Assembly: GCA_947650365.1 (NCBI GenBank)
Contig: OX393551.1
Span: 59,991,173-60,055,172 of the forward strand
Origin: Chamaelirium japonicum
Taxonomy: Eukaryota > Streptophyta > Magnoliopsida > Liliales > Melanthiaceae
DNA length: 64,000 nucleotides
Direction: 5' to 3'
Shown here: positions 1 through 11,341 of the stretch, in pieces
Numbering within the stretch: position 1 is the first letter of the stretch
Layout of the letters: the number at the start of each line of letters is the position of its first letter
Notes under the pieces: model-generated
Told to the model about the DNA's origin: nothing
The model's database searches: none
What the model saw: the letters and a program-made list of their open reading frames with translations, nothing else
Made by a program: the position numbers and the translations under genes

Positions 1-3000
1 TAACGGGTATCGACTTCGTAAACCGGTAGCGTCATCATGACCTTATGTTTAGGGTTGGTAAACTACTATGGCTATAAATCTTAATGTCCCTAAACCAGAC
101 CCATCGGGTCTAGATGCCACTGTGGTATAGGCTAGGGCATATAACGACTAATGAGAGTTTGTAGAGATGTGCAAGTGCTATGTCATAGCATACTTGCGGA
201 TAACTCTTCAGAAGTAAGTCAGACATATGTCGGGTTCTCTGATGTAATGTTCTGTTATAGCATCAGATGTCTGAGGGGCGCAGTCAAATGACTCGCTATC
301 TCACCATCAAGAAACGCGTCAGCACTAAGATGTTTGATAGAATACTGGTTTGGAAACACATTCATGGGTTCCAGAGCGAACTGGTTTTCTTTGACATAGT
401 GCTCGATGTCGAGGTGATGGAGAACATCTGTCTTGTATCCTTATAGGGAGCCTTTAAAGGCTTTGTCAGAGACTTCAGCTTTTACAAACTGAAGATGACA
501 AATGCGGAACTTCTGGGAGCTATCTAGGTCACTAAGGATGGGATCAAGATTAAAGGTAATTCCTTTAGTACGTAACTTAGGCTTTCTATGAAGTGCCTAA
601 AAGTAAGAACTGGTCAGAAACTAAAACAATGCTTGTATAGAATCAGGAGCGGACTCTTAAGTCTGGTGAAGCCTAGTGCGAAAGTGCTTCCGATGTGGCA
701 ATAGAAGGGGCATTGGAAGATTGAATATGATCTCAGGGTGTTAGGACATGTAAACATCAACTCTTGGTAGAGTTGAATTGCCATCTAGTAGCAGTGCTTC
801 TGCTTCTTGAAATATGGACTTCGTATTTATAGAGATTCAAGGAAAGTAGAAGACTACTTATTGGTAAGGTGGTCCTAACATAGATATTGATACCATAACA
901 ACTGCGGAAGCTGTTAATATGTTATCTTAGATTTTTCGATAGAAGGATTTTGATCCTTATAGATTTAGTTATGTTTTCTCTAAGCTAAATAAAGGTTTTC
1001 AGTTTTAATCGATGGCTTCAGTGCATCTCTTAAACTGAATAGGTACCTTCATTGCTAAAGGAATAGCTCATAACAATCTTTTTGTATCAAAATCTAGTTC
1101 GAAAATAGATTACATAATAGCTGTAGTATCTAATTCATATTCATCTTATTCCTTGGGATAACTTAATCCAATTGTGGCTCCTATGACTTAGATATATTGT
1201 CTCAGACATAATTCAAAGGTTAGTGAAGGCCGAGTTTCTAGATACAGATTCCTCGAAGATCCTTCTGACCTGTGAGTCTTGTTTGGAAGGCAAAATGACT
1301 AAAAGGGCAACTGAGGTATTGGAGTTAATCCATTCTGACGTATGTGGTTCCAAGAGCATCCAGATGGATAATATCCATTGGATGAGTTTCATAGGTACCT
1401 GATAGGGCATGGGATGATATCCCAGTTAATTGCTCCAAGGATACCATGCCAGAATGGAATATCCAAGAGAAGGAAACAGACCCTGTTGAACATGGTCTAA
1501 AGAATGATGAGTTTTGCCAAGTTTACTACCCACCTTCTATGGGTTACACCTTGAGAAACAGTAGAGTATATAATGAATAATATCTCATCTAATCAGTGCC
1601 TCATACCCCTGAAAAGCTGTGGTCTGAGCGAAAGCCTATACTACGGCATTTTAGTATATGAGGATGTCCTGCATATGTGCAAAAGGACAAGAGGGATAAG
1701 ATGGAGACTAAGTTCAAGGTGTATCTGTTTATAGGTTATCCTAGAAAAATATAAGGTGAACTATCCATTATCTTGAGGAATAGAAGGTGATCGTTTCTAC
1801 GAATGCCATCTACCTAGAGCGGGATTCTATTATAGACCATATGTCCACTAGTAAGGTAGTTCTGGATGAATTACTGGATACTAGTGGAGAGCGCATGATC
1901 GGAAACGTAGTGGTAATAGATGATGCAGACACTAGTATACCAGAAACTGTAAAAATAATTTGCTCTGTACCACAACCATCTTGTCGCAGTAGGAGCACCA
2001 TTAGAGCTCTTGAAAGATTTTGTGGACAAACTTTGTGAATTAGTCCATAAATTCAAAAGGATGGCCCCTTGAGCTACGATGAAGTAGTGAATTTTTTTTG
2101 ACAGAACTGTCTGACAGAAAGTCATAGAGACAAAGCTTGCATCAGTATCCAGTGATACTCTTTTGTACCAGGGTTCATCAAAGCTTTATTAAAGCATATT
2201 TGGATTGGGTCAAAGTTAAAGACCCGTGTAAGCGGATCACTGTGCGCACCCTCTCTCGAGTGGGCGTATACTGAATCTAAGGCTTGCGCACCTGGCAACT
2301 TAGCCCATTGGGTAGAATTTGGCAGAAGAGAGGATATATGAAGCAGTTTCCAGGCTTAGGAGTTAGCAGGTCAGGAATACCTGACTTACAGAATTGCAAA
2401 GGTTTATTTATGGACTGAAGCAAGTATCCAGGAGAAGCAATATCTATCTTGATCAAGTATAATCTATTCATACAGATTTGATCAAAATAAGCCAAGTGTG
2501 TACAAGAGGAGCGATGAAACTATAGGGTGTACTTAGTACTTTACATAGACGATGTTCTACTGATTGAAAATGAAGTAGGAACGTTGCCTAAATTAAATGT
2601 CTGGTTATTATCTTAATTCGACTGAAAGACCTTCGTGAGGCGAGTTATGTTCTGGAGATCATGGTAACTCGAGATCGTCAAAACAGGATTCTCACGCTAT
2701 CACAGGCTGTGCATAGAGATATGGTTCTAGCCAGTATCAATATACAAGACTCCAAAAGGGGTTTCTTGCTAAAGCTTGAAACTGTCGAATGATATAAATC
2801 ATATGACACCTAAGGAGATGGCAGAAACATAGAAGGTGCTCTATGCTTATGCAAAGGGTAGTCTTATGTATGCCATGATTGTATAAGATGCTAGTTATCT
2901 GTTGCGCAGCAGGAATGGAGGGTCGGTTTTAGTCGAATCCGGGTCCAGTTAGCTGGACTGATGTGAAGAGTATACTCGATATCCTCGTCAAACAAGGACT

Positions 3001-3509
3001 ACGAGTTAGTTTACACTTCACAAGACTTGACGCCGATTTGATGCACAAGATCTGATTTAGCATCAGATGTGTAATCTAGAGAATCGACTTCAGATATACT
3101 TTTCACCTTGGGATGAGAAGCGGTTAGTTAGCAGAGTGTGAAGCTATAATGCATCACGGGCTCTACTACAGAAGCCTAAGCACATTGTAGCGTGCGTGAC
3201 AGGAAAATAAGTGGTATGGCTCGGTAAGTTTATAGTAAACTTGGAAAGCATACCAGAGGCTTAGTTTTTTGTTGTAACAATAAAAGAGCGGTAGCAAGAG
3301 CCTAGGCACCACCATAAAGGGGAAACATATCAAATACAAATTCTACTTGATCTAGTAGTTTTAGGAGGAAAGGCAAGTGGCGGTAACTGAGGTAGCATCT
3401 GCAGATAATGTTGCTGATTCCTTTAGGGAATTCCTGCAAAGGCTTTTGGGCAGCATGTAGAAGCTATAGAGCTTATGACCATTTTTCCTCGCTAGACCAA
3501 GTGGGAGAT
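1..3509 (+). pseudogene. Decayed Angela-type Ty1/copia gag-pol
   Basis: Internal domain of an old copia element with its 5' end outside the window. Fragments in shifting frames follow the usual order. There is a gag stretch near 480-560, a CCHC zinc knuckle near 682-720 (CFRCG...GHW), a pre-integrase CESCLEGKMTKR match at 1262-1310, an integrase piece at 1400-1640 and a GCPAYVQKDKRDKMET-like match at 1662-1755. The RT motif LYIDDVLLI lies near 2536-2560, and RNase H remnants lie at 2900-3480. The element at 42054-51893 has the same peptides, so this is a degenerate member of that family. Dozens of stops and frameshifts make it non-coding. It ends in a polypurine tract (GTGGGAGAT) next to the LTR. 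Confidence 0.85.
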
Positions 3510-4050
3510 TGTTAGGTTTGATGTGGTCTACAGCTCGTAAAACCCTAGGTTTGGCTGTATATGGTTGATAGTTTATTTAGGATTGTATAAAGGTACGTAT
3601 TATTATACGTGTTCTGTTTATAGAACTTTAAGAACCATGGCTATATAGTAGTCCATCTGAGTGGGAGACTCAGTGGATCGGTCCTATGAGCCTAAATTAT
3701 TCACAGCTCTGATTTGGGTTGGTCACCCTATCAGGATAAGCTGTTGGAATGACAGAGCATGAGTATTTCCATAATGGTCATTACCAGGCACAATGTTTGT
3801 GGCTGAACGGAACCAACACGGTGCACAGATCGGTGAGCAGACACCGGTGCATATAACCATGTTTCTGCTTAGGATAATCGGTCCTAAACCCTGAGAAACC
3901 GTGACCGATGGACTAACAAGTTGTGTGTAACTTTGGTTCACCAACGTGTGAGGGATCTAACCATGACCCAATACCATGGTGCGCTGGGTTACCAGGCTGG
4001 CATTGTGTAACATCCGCCCCAAACACACAAGATATTGTCCGCTTTGCCCA

Positions 4051-4130
4051 TGCCCGCACGAGAACTTCCCAGGGTGGTCACCCATCCTGGTACTACTCTC
4101 GCCCAGGCACGCTTAACTACAGAGTTCTTA
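4051..4130 (-). pseudogene. 5S rRNA-derived segment in the left Cassandra LTR
   Basis: Read on the minus strand, the block contains GTTAAGCGTGC, GGGCGAGAGTAGTAC and GGATGGGTGACC. These are the 3' half and internal promoter region of plant 5S rRNA. It is part of the retrotransposon LTR and not a 5S rDNA unit, since no full 120-nt gene or tandem spacer is present. Confidence 0.9.
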
Positions 4131-4472
4131 CGAATTCCGTAGCGGCGTACGATTTTAAAATGCGTCTTCTATGTTTGGAAGGGGAAATTATATAAGTAGA
4201 TCATGATCTCCTTTTCTCCAAGCGATGTGGGGCTAACTCATGGCCTTGTACACCTCACCTCACCTCACTTCACCTCATCCATCTTGGCATTCCCGCCTCA
4301 GGAGTCTCGGCTCTTGGCTATTGGCCTATTGGATCTTGGTCATCACAATCCACCCCCCTTAGGGCTACACGTCCTCGTGTAGGGTTAGACCCCCCCATAG
4401 CGAGGAGAACCGGCTCTGATACCATTTTGTAACATCCGTCCCAAACACACAAGATATTGTCCCCTTTGCCTA

Positions 4473-4551
4473 TGCCCGCACGAGAACTTCCCAGGGTGGT
4501 CACCCATCCTGGTACTACTCTCGCCCGGGCACGCTTAACTACGGAGTTCTT
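4473..4551 (-). pseudogene. 5S rRNA-derived segment in the right Cassandra LTR
   Basis: Second copy of the same 5S-like block, in the 5' LTR of the minus-strand Cassandra. It keeps the GTTAAGCGTGCCCGGGCGAG core, slightly closer to 5S rRNA than the left copy (GTAGTT in place of GAAGTT in both). Confidence 0.9.
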
Positions 4552-5946
4552 ACGAATTCCGTAGCGGCCCATGGTTTTAAAACGCGTCTTCTATGTTTGG
4601 GAGGGGAAATTATATAAGTAGCTCATGATCTCCTTCTCTCCAGGCGATATGGGGCTAACTCATGGCCTTGTACACCTCACCTCACCTCACCTCATCCATC
4701 TTGGAATTCCCGCCTCAGGAGTCTCGGCTCTTGGCTATTGGCCTATTGGATCTTGGTCGTCACACATTGCATCGGCACGCCACTCTTGTAGGCTATCCAC
4801 ATCCTTATCGGGAGGTGCGTTCCTTGGTATGACATACACCGCACTAAACCCAGGCCTGGTGGTCAATAGTTGAGCTGTTGACCGGATCCGGTTGCTTGGC
4901 CAAAGCGATCGGAGGTGCGATGTGATAGTCAACGTGGAAGGAACCTAGTCATATGGTCACTCGAGTCTGACGGTGTTCTCTACCGCTCGAGTTAACTCAT
5001 GGCACCAAGTGGAGGGATATCGTATTACCAATACTAAGCGGAGAGTAGGGGTATGCGAGAGAGCTTAATAAGTCTGGGAGAATTGGAGTGCAGCCTGCGT
5101 CGCACTCTGGGTGGCCACGCAGGTTAACCGGGACCCAGAGGATTGATAGGGACACTTGGGTAGTGTGTCGATCGGGTTCGGTTGGAAGCCATGAATCCTA
5201 GTCCCTGAAGGTTCCACCCTATCCACGATCGTTACGGATCATTACTTTCTCCTTGTCTCACAGCATATTATGAGTTGAAGAAATAATGCCTAATCGTCCT
5301 GTGTTCCGTGAGTGCATCGCACTGGAGCATGGTGGTTGCACTTGACTAAGTGTGTTCACTAGGGGGCAACCCTAGAGTAGTGCAGAGACATACGATGTTG
5401 CCATTATATCATGAGGAGTCCATTCTGTGTATGCGTGTTGCACTAGAACGCAGAATGCGAGTTTAGTAATTTTTACTATGGGGAATGGGAGAGATATGGA
5501 AAGATTTATTTGAATCTCTTGATTATCTCTCCCAAAACTACCCAATTCATTTCCTCATTTATGGAACAATAAACCTTCATTTATTTTCCTTTTCTGGTGA
5601 GGTAGTTATGGCCCAATCATTTTGAATTTTTATTTGAATCTTGTACATTAAATCAATGTCGACCCAGCTTCGTTTCTTATCTTTTCTTTCCTTTCTTTTC
5701 TTTCCTTTTCTTCCTTTCCTTCCCTTGGCCGGCCACTCCCTACCTGCGGGTAGGGGGCACGATTTTTTTCCAAAGGGGGGCCGGGTGGGCCCCACTTGAG
5801 GATGGCCCCACCCGGCCTCTTCTTTGGCTCGGGTCGGGTCCGGTGGGCTCCGGGTTCGTGTCGGGTTTGTCCCCCAGGTCAGCGAACATATGTCGGGTTC
5901 GGGCTTGATAAATTTTCTGTCCACCAATGATCACTGCCAGTATCAC

Positions 5947-6527
5947 AAACTTACAAAATAAATACTAAATAACAAATTTTGACTTCTTCCGAAAATTTCA
6001 CCCTCCGTTTTTTTTTTATAAATTTCCCTGGCCTTGTTCTCAAGAATGTAACTTAGTATCCAAAAAAACTTCTAAAACCCCGAACTACGTCGGAGCAAAA
6101 GAGGCAAACTCGGATTTTTCTTGAAATTGCTTATAATTATTCTATTACTTTTTTCACCACATAATCACACTAATTGATAGAAAAAGCTTTTTCCATAATA
6201 TAATCACAAAGGATTGGATTGAAATGATTCATCAAATTAGATATTACTCATGATTTATGAAATACTCGGGAGATTTTTTTTTGTTTTTGAGAAATCCCTC
6301 TAGATGTAGGAGGGGGGTTCGACCTTGACCCTACCAGTTAATTAGAATACTCAAAGAGAATTTTAATCAAACTTAGACAGTTTTTAGATACAATGTATTA
6401 CCTCCTTTACTATAAATCAATAAATCATAGAAAGCAAACATAAGTACTAATAGAATGACTGAATTAAGTAATACTAATTATGGTGAAATTTTATTTCACT
6501 AAAATGAGATTTAGTTGCAAAGCTTAA
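5947..6527. other. AT-rich spacer, no gene recognised
   Basis: Low-complexity AT-rich sequence with many stops in all frames. A motif of about 40 bp (AAAATGAGATTTAGTTGCAA) just left of the next MITE recurs just right of it (near 6800). This is a short duplication of the target region beyond the TSD. Confidence 0.6.
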
Positions 6528-6536
6528 TTAAATATA

Positions 6537-6790
6537 GGGTTATTTTGACTTTGCCCCCAAATTTTGCCTTGAATTAGACTTTGCCCCCCATTTTTTATTA
6601 ATTAGACTTTACCCCCCAAAACTAACTTTTCCGTCAGCTCACGTAGAGGGTGAGCTGACGGAAAAGAAATAAAGTTTTGGGGGGGTGAGCCGACAGAACA
6701 GTTAGTTTTGGGGTGTAAAGTCTAATTAATGAAAAATGGGGGGTAAAGTCTAATTCAAGGCAAAATTTGGGGGCAAAGTCAAAATAACCC
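6537..6790. mobile_element. Mutator-type foldback MITE
   Basis: A 254-bp near-palindrome with termini GGGTTATTTTGACTTTGCCC and its inverse. The 9-bp direct repeat TTAAATATA flanks it at 6528-6536 and 6791-6799. A long inverted repeat with a 9-bp TSD is typical of Mutator-like (MULE) MITEs. The arms include GTCAGCTCACG.../...GTGAGCTGAC at the centre. No coding sequence is present. Confidence 0.85.
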
Positions 6791-6799
6791 TTAAATATA

Positions 6800-7120
6800 T
6801 GCTAAAATGAGATTTAATTGCAAATCTTAATTATGATGTGATTAAGGACCTTCCATTAAATAACCTCATCTGAGTTGGCATAATTAGTGTAAAAAAGCTT
6901 TTGGAAGGATTTTTTTTTTTGGAATAAATGTTCATTTTGATGGTTGAACGTTGACAGAGGGCGTGAGCATGCAGATTGGTCATAGTTTAGGGGGTTATGT
7001 TCAAAAAAAAAATATATGAGGGACCAATGTGAAATTATGTTATACTTCGGTGGAGCCAATAGAACCACTGTAAAGAAAGTGGCTTTTAGGTTTAAGTTGC
7101 TTTCAATGCAATGGTTTTAC
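6800..7120. other. Spacer with terminal fragment of a repeat
   Basis: No gene seen. The stretch 6925-7060 (GTTGACAGAGGG..., GGACCAATGTGAAATTATG) resembles 7975-8070 (GTTCACAGAGGG..., GACCAATGTGAAATGACATG). It is probably a second, truncated copy of the repeat annotated at 7850-8098. Confidence 0.5.
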
Positions 7121-7763
7121 TAGGTTGCAACTCGGGCGGGTTGGGTCGAGTTAGATGTCAATCTTAGGATTGCAACATGGGCGGGTTGGACTCGACCCAA
7201 CCCGAGTCCAACCTGAATTTTGAGTGGGTTAGGGTTGATGTTTTTGAAGATTGGGTTGGGTTAGGATTGAAAAAATACAACCCAAGTTGAATTTGGATCG
7301 GGCTAGGGTTGAGGGGTGGGGCAACCTGACCCAACCTGAACCCGAGTACCCATGTATATCTATGAGTCTGTGATATATAGGTAACAATCACAATCATCCT
7401 GAGTACTCATATATTGAGGGGTCGCAATCACAATCATCCGTTTCATCCAGTCCCATATTATTTATTTACTTCTTGCTTATCAAATAAAGATATTATCTAA
7501 TGATCTAGTAAATTGCAAGAATAAAAATGCAAAAAAAATTATATGGTAGTGTTAGCAAGTATAACTTCTTTTTACATTTTGATTTTCAAAGAAAAATTTT
7601 AAACAATAAATATACCCGATCCATCCTACCAACTTGGGATAACCCAAGCCCAACCCGAGTAAAAAAATATTTGCTTGGTTGGATATCTCGGGCTGGAGGT
7701 TGGGTTAGGATTGGGGGTTTTAGTACTTGGGTTGACCCCCAACCCGTTCGAGTTGCAGCCCTA
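7121..7763. mobile_element. hAT-like MITE with CGGGTTGGG termini
   Basis: The left end TAGGTTGCAACTCGGGCGGG and the right end, whose reverse complement is CTAGGGCTGCAACTCGAACG, form imperfect terminal inverted repeats. The interior is rich in CAACCC/GGGTTGGG words. A second TAGGATTGCAACATGGGCGG start at about 7167 suggests a duplicated or nested left end. No clear 8-bp TSD was found, so superfamily placement is tentative. Confidence 0.6.
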
Positions 7764-7849
7764 GTGACTCAATCCAAGCTCAAGCCGAGTGGTAGAATGC
7801 TCAACCAGCAACCCAATCCAACTTGACCTTCAAACCCCACTGCACAACC

Positions 7850-8098
7850 GTAGCCCACCCCCTCCGTTAACTTTTTATCCCACAAATACCCTTATCAATT
7901 TTCAATAAGACTCAAAATTGTTTTAGATTATTTAACTTATGCTTACAAGGATAAGGGTATTTTCAGAATAAAAGTTCACAGAGGGGGCCAAATGCAAACA
8001 GAGCATATCTTAGGGATGTTAAAAAAAAAGAAAAAAGGTGAGTGACCAATGTGAAATGACATGTATAGTTTAGGGGAGGTATTTATAATTTGCCCTAA
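7850..8098. repeat. Foldback repeat, probably truncated Mutator-type MITE
   Basis: Sequence at 7850-7893 (CCCCCTCCGTTAACTTTTTA, AATACCCTTATC) is inverted at 7949-7996 (GATAAGGGTATT, AAAAGTTCACAGAGGGGG). The right side continues to a GGGCAAATTATAAATACC-type terminus at 8098 that has no matching left end. No TSD was found. Confidence 0.45.
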
Positions 8099-8940
8099 AT
8101 TTAATGGCTCACCTCCTGATATTTTCACAAAACCGTTTTCCCCAAAACTGAGACATTGAAGTATCACCAAAATTGGCTGGATATCAAAGTCAGAGGTAGA
8201 TAAGACATCACTCTCCACCACACCACAGCTGCTGTCACCGCCATCCATCGCACTGTCGCCACCACGATCAGTCACCACCAACCACCATCGTTGCTGCCTC
8301 CTTCCCTCCACGACACCCACCACCGTCGTTGCCAGTCACATCGCCACTGAACACCACAACCAGCCACCACCACTGCCCGCCAATGTCGCACCGCCATCCG
8401 TCATTCTAGGACATTTGATGCCATGGGTCAGAAAGAACCTTATATTGCCATGGAAAATTATACTAAATTTTCCGAGTACAAAAGAACAGCAAAAATTAAA
8501 GTCCTGAGACATCAAATGTTTCAGAAACCTGATGTCCTAAGACATTCAAGTTCCTACAAGACCTCAAACCAGAACAGATGCATCATGTGGGGCATAAAAT
8601 TCCTGCTTAGCAACTCTTGTCCGAGCATACAACCTCTACAGTCGTATTTGATAGAAAACCACTAACATTCGGCGAGGTAATGATCATCGTTTGAGAAATG
8701 ACATTTGGCGAGGTAATGATCATCGGCACTCAAACCCAGCCCTCACAGCGACTCGCATGCAGTCCTAATCCAAGCGCTGTAGATATCATCTGAAAATAGA
8801 ACGAAATGCACCTGCAAGCAAAACTCATATTAAGTGCGTCCACAGTTCAGGCATAGATGGAACAAATAATAATAATAAAAAAATTCATGGTGCAGTTTTT
8901 CCGACAGGAGTCCTGTAAAACCGAGTGAAACGTGCAGAAC
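8099..8940. other. No recognisable gene; CAC-rich patch
   Basis: 8210-8400 is rich in CCACCA/CACCAC words with no conserved protein reading. An open frame of 80 codons at 8423-8665 (+) has no family I recognise. Nothing else is supported here. Confidence 0.5.
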
Positions 8941-9725
8941 CAGGCAAGGTCTTAAAAATAGGTATCGGTTGCAGTATCGGTCCTAACCAAGCCGAGTCAA
9001 TTTGGCCGAGTTGACTTGTATCGGCCTGTTCGGTTCTTGTACCAGTTTCGACTTGCAATAAGTATTTTTTCTAGGAGATCAATTTTAGACAAAGGATAGA
9101 CAAAGTTTCATGTTAATGAAAAGAACTTGTGGACGAAAATACCTCTCACATGACTTAAAATTTATGTTTCATGCCACTCCCTTCTAAAACTAAACCTAAC
9201 CCTAAAATCTATAGGCTATGGGATGAAACCTAGAACTAGAAATCCTAAACCTAACCTCTCCGCCACCTGTGGCTTCTTGCCTCTCCTGCTTGCTGTCGCC
9301 GAGGTAGCGGCGGTGAGCAGCTACAGCTCGAGGCCGTTGCTCGCACTCGCTGCCGCCCGGTCCGCTGCTCGTGCCCGCCTCCGCCATTGTTGTTTGAGAG
9401 AGAGAGGGGAGAAAGGAGAGGCCAGGTGAGGGAAATTTGGGGATACAAAAATTTTTCGGTTCCTTTAGTTAACTGAAGTTTAATCCCAGGGACTTTAGGT
9501 TAATCGTATCTTATGTGTGTCCTTTAGGCTAATCGCATCTCCTGTCCGGGACCTACATTAACCCTAAAATTATTGATCCTAGTCGATATGACTCGGCCAT
9601 ATCGACCGATATGACTCGGTATCAACAGATACGAGTCAAGTATTGGTACTGGTCAATGACTCGGTTCGACCAATAGAAAACTGACTCGGTATCGGCCGAG
9701 TTTTGAAATCATGGCACCATCTAAC
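8941..9725. repeat. Dispersed repeat rich in TCGGCCGAGT words
   Basis: Both ends carry inverted versions of GGTATCGG...ACTCGGC motifs (GGTATCGGTTGCAGTATCGG near 8960; TATCGGCCGAGTTTTGAAAT near 9690), as in plant non-autonomous DNA elements. Precise ends and TSD could not be fixed. Its centre (9145-9290) matches a second locus at 19080-19250. Confidence 0.45.
9145..9290. repeat. Diverged repeat, copy 1 (partner at 19080-19250)
   Basis: Shared words in the same order: TTTCATGCCACTCC, TTCTAAAACTAAACC, CTATAGGC, AATCCTAAAC and a GTGGCTTCT run. The two copies lie on either side of the CRM/LINE block at similar distances. Divergence is substantial, so the duplication is old or the repeat is dispersed. 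Confidence 0.6.
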
Positions 9726-10351
9726 TAGTACTCTAGCATATGAGAGATCATATATTAGTGCAAATTTTTGGCTGAGGTTACACCAAGAGAGATTAAATCA
9801 CTGATTGATTATTGTCTCTCTCCCCATTGTCCAAGTCTTATTCCACCAATGATTTCCAACCTGCTGTCAACCGTCAAAGTTGGTGTCGAAAACCTGATGA
9901 GGGCTTGACAAGAGAGGGGCATTGCCCAGAAACCTAAAATGTCATCTGGCATGTAGGCAGACCTAGCATATTTCTTACCACAACTTAAACTCATGCAACA
10001 AGCAATAACTAGACAGAGGGCTGAAGGCAAGATTGGATATCATGCCACCTAAAATCTAAATCATATTTCTAAATGCCAACAAATTATTTGACTAGGACTC
10101 CATTTCTGAAAGCAGCATGCAAAAAACATTGCATGGATCCCATAGCTAATTCATGCCTTACTCATGTAAAACTAAAAGATGCAAGTTCTACCCTTTTAAA
10201 AGCATGCCACCAAGGAAACGATGCAAGTACTACCCTTTTAAAAAGACGCCATAAGAGAACCAAGGAAAAGCAGTAAACTCATGGTGCGCTTTTAATTTTT
10301 TCACTTAAATATTACAGCACTTCATTGCTTGAGATACAAACGCACTCTTCA
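9726..10351. other. No gene recognised
   Basis: Non-repetitive sequence of moderate GC. 10150-10260 holds a short imperfect tandem duplication (GATGCAAGT-CTACCCTTTTAAAA twice). No convincing coding exon was identified. Confidence 0.5.
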
Positions 10352-10465
10352 TTACTGTGCTGATGGTCGAAAATCTGTGTGCCGTCGTTTCACAGCATTT
10401 CGCTTCTTGCTATGCCCCTTGATATAGATCCTCGGGCTTGGTTTGCGTACACACCCTATACGGAC
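10352..10465 (-). CDS. Possible terminal exon of an unidentified gene
   Basis: On the minus strand a CTAG splice acceptor is followed by 37 open codons and a TAA stop. The peptide is strongly basic and begins VRIGCVRKPSPRIYIKG; a KKRNAVKRRH run lies near its end. The composition looks coding, but I do not recognise the family and no upstream exon was found. It may be chance. It lies outside the recognised transposons, next to the Tourist-like MITE at 10514. Confidence 0.25.
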   Translation of the reverse strand, partial: VRIGCVRKPSPRIYIKGHSKKRNAVKRRHTDFRPSAQ

Positions 10466-10513
10466 CTAGGAATCTCAATTGAAGTCCACACAATCATGAC
10501 TTGCAAAGCCTTA

Positions 10514-10734
10514 GGGGGTGTTTGGCATGGGAACAGCTGTTCCGCTTAAACCTCATCCGGCAGAGGGTATTTCTGACAATTACTATGTCTAGTGTAATTC
10601 GGTGGTTCAGCATGCCGGTTGGCAACGAAACTCATGGAACGACATAATATCATTCCCAACTCTTCATTCCAGAGGCAGAAAACTCTCTTTTAGGAATAGA
10701 AATGGGTGGTACCGGATTGATGCCAAACACCCCC
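10514..10734. mobile_element. Tourist-like (PIF/Harbinger) MITE
   Basis: Perfect 15-bp terminal inverted repeats GGGGGTGTTTGGCAT / ATGCCAAACACCCCC bound a 221-bp element. The 3-bp TSD TTA is at 10511-10513 and 10735-10737. A TTA target and a GTGTTTGG-containing terminus fit Tourist/PIF-Harbinger MITEs. There is no coding capacity. Confidence 0.85.
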
Positions 10735-11133
10735 TTAAGTTCTGGATGTATCTTACTAAGGGATGAAGGTTGTAGAGTGAGATACCAAAAATGCATGGTG
10801 TATTATATGGATCGAGAATCCAGATCATGATAAAAAATAATAATCAAATCAAATCAATCCGAGTCTACAAGATGTATTTGTTCTAAGTTATGATGTTATG
10901 CATGCATATGCATGAATGGTGGTAGAGCAAAAAGATGTAGACTCATGTGACCATCCTTCCGAAGATCGCACATTTATATTAGTTCTAGGATCATTTCAAC
11001 TACAATTTAGAGAAGCCAAAGTGGGCCATCCTGCAACAACTAAGCAGACACTACAATAACTGATCAGCCAAAGTTAACTATCCTACGAGGCATTTAAAGC
11101 AGAATCAAGATCATAGCTGGGCAGGGCTCTTAA
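10735..11133. other. No gene recognised
   Basis: AT-rich unique-looking sequence containing a palindromic ATGCATGCATATGCAT patch near 10895. No conserved coding or repeat signal was seen. Confidence 0.5.
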
Positions 11134-11341
11134 ATGACCGTTATTTTAGAAGGTTCTCTGCTTTCCAAGTCCGGAGTAGAATATCCTGGAAGATTTCTCC
11201 TCTTTGGAAAGGTACCCTTCTTCAAGGTAAAAGATGCATACAAATTCGAAAGTAAGTTCATTCTAGTAGATGGATACAGAATTAAGTTTTGGGAAGACCT
11301 ATGGATTGGTTATACCCTGTCATGCGCTCCTTTTCCCGATC
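11134..11341 (+). pseudogene. LINE ORF2 fragment, left part
   Basis: The plus-strand frame contains VDGYRIKFWEDLWIGYTL and PFPDL. This resembles the plant LINE ORF2 region after the reverse transcriptase, just before the zinc-binding (zf-RVT) domain (...RIKFWEDxWxG...FPxLF). The open frame stops at the CRM insertion at 11342 and resumes at 18850 on the far side. The 5' part of the LINE is missing, as usual for truncated LINE copies. Confidence 0.75.

Larger units (their letters stand above)
4006..4764 (-). mobile_element. Intact Cassandra TRIM retrotransposon
   Basis: Two LTRs (4006-4347, 342 bp; 4428-4764, 337 bp) flank an 80-bp internal region. The 5-bp TSD CATTG is present at 4001-4005 and 4765-4769. 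The plus strand reads GCTCTGATACCA just left of the right LTR. This is the reverse complement of the initiator-Met tRNA primer site, so the element runs on the minus strand. Each LTR contains a 5S rRNA-derived block, the hallmark of Cassandra. The element has no coding capacity and depends on proteins from other retrotransposons. It sits inside the LTR of the older copia element. Confidence 0.93.
3510..5946 (+). repeat. 3' LTR of the decayed copia element, split by Cassandra
   Basis: The LTR begins TGTTAG directly after the polypurine tract. It aligns patchily with the reverse complement of the LTRs at 42054-44010 and 49937-51893: GTGGGAGACTCAGTGGA near 3660, CACTCTGGGTGGCCACGC near 5105 and GAAGGTTCCACCCTATC near 5207. 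Cassandra occupies 4006-4764. The right end is uncertain and was placed at a CA dinucleotide near 5945. A polypyrimidine CTTTC-rich stretch lies at 5670-5725. Confidence 0.6.

Noticed and set aside
4001..4005. Reading CATTG as a Cassandra LTR part
   Set aside because: It is repeated at 4765-4769 outside the second LTR, so it is the target duplication.
4036..4560. 5S rRNA genes
   Set aside because: Only the 3' part of 5S is present, both copies sit inside matching LTRs, and the element has a TSD and primer site; this is Cassandra.
8423..8665. 80-codon open frame on the plus strand as a gene
   Set aside because: No recognised motif, splice context or homologous copy; length is compatible with chance.
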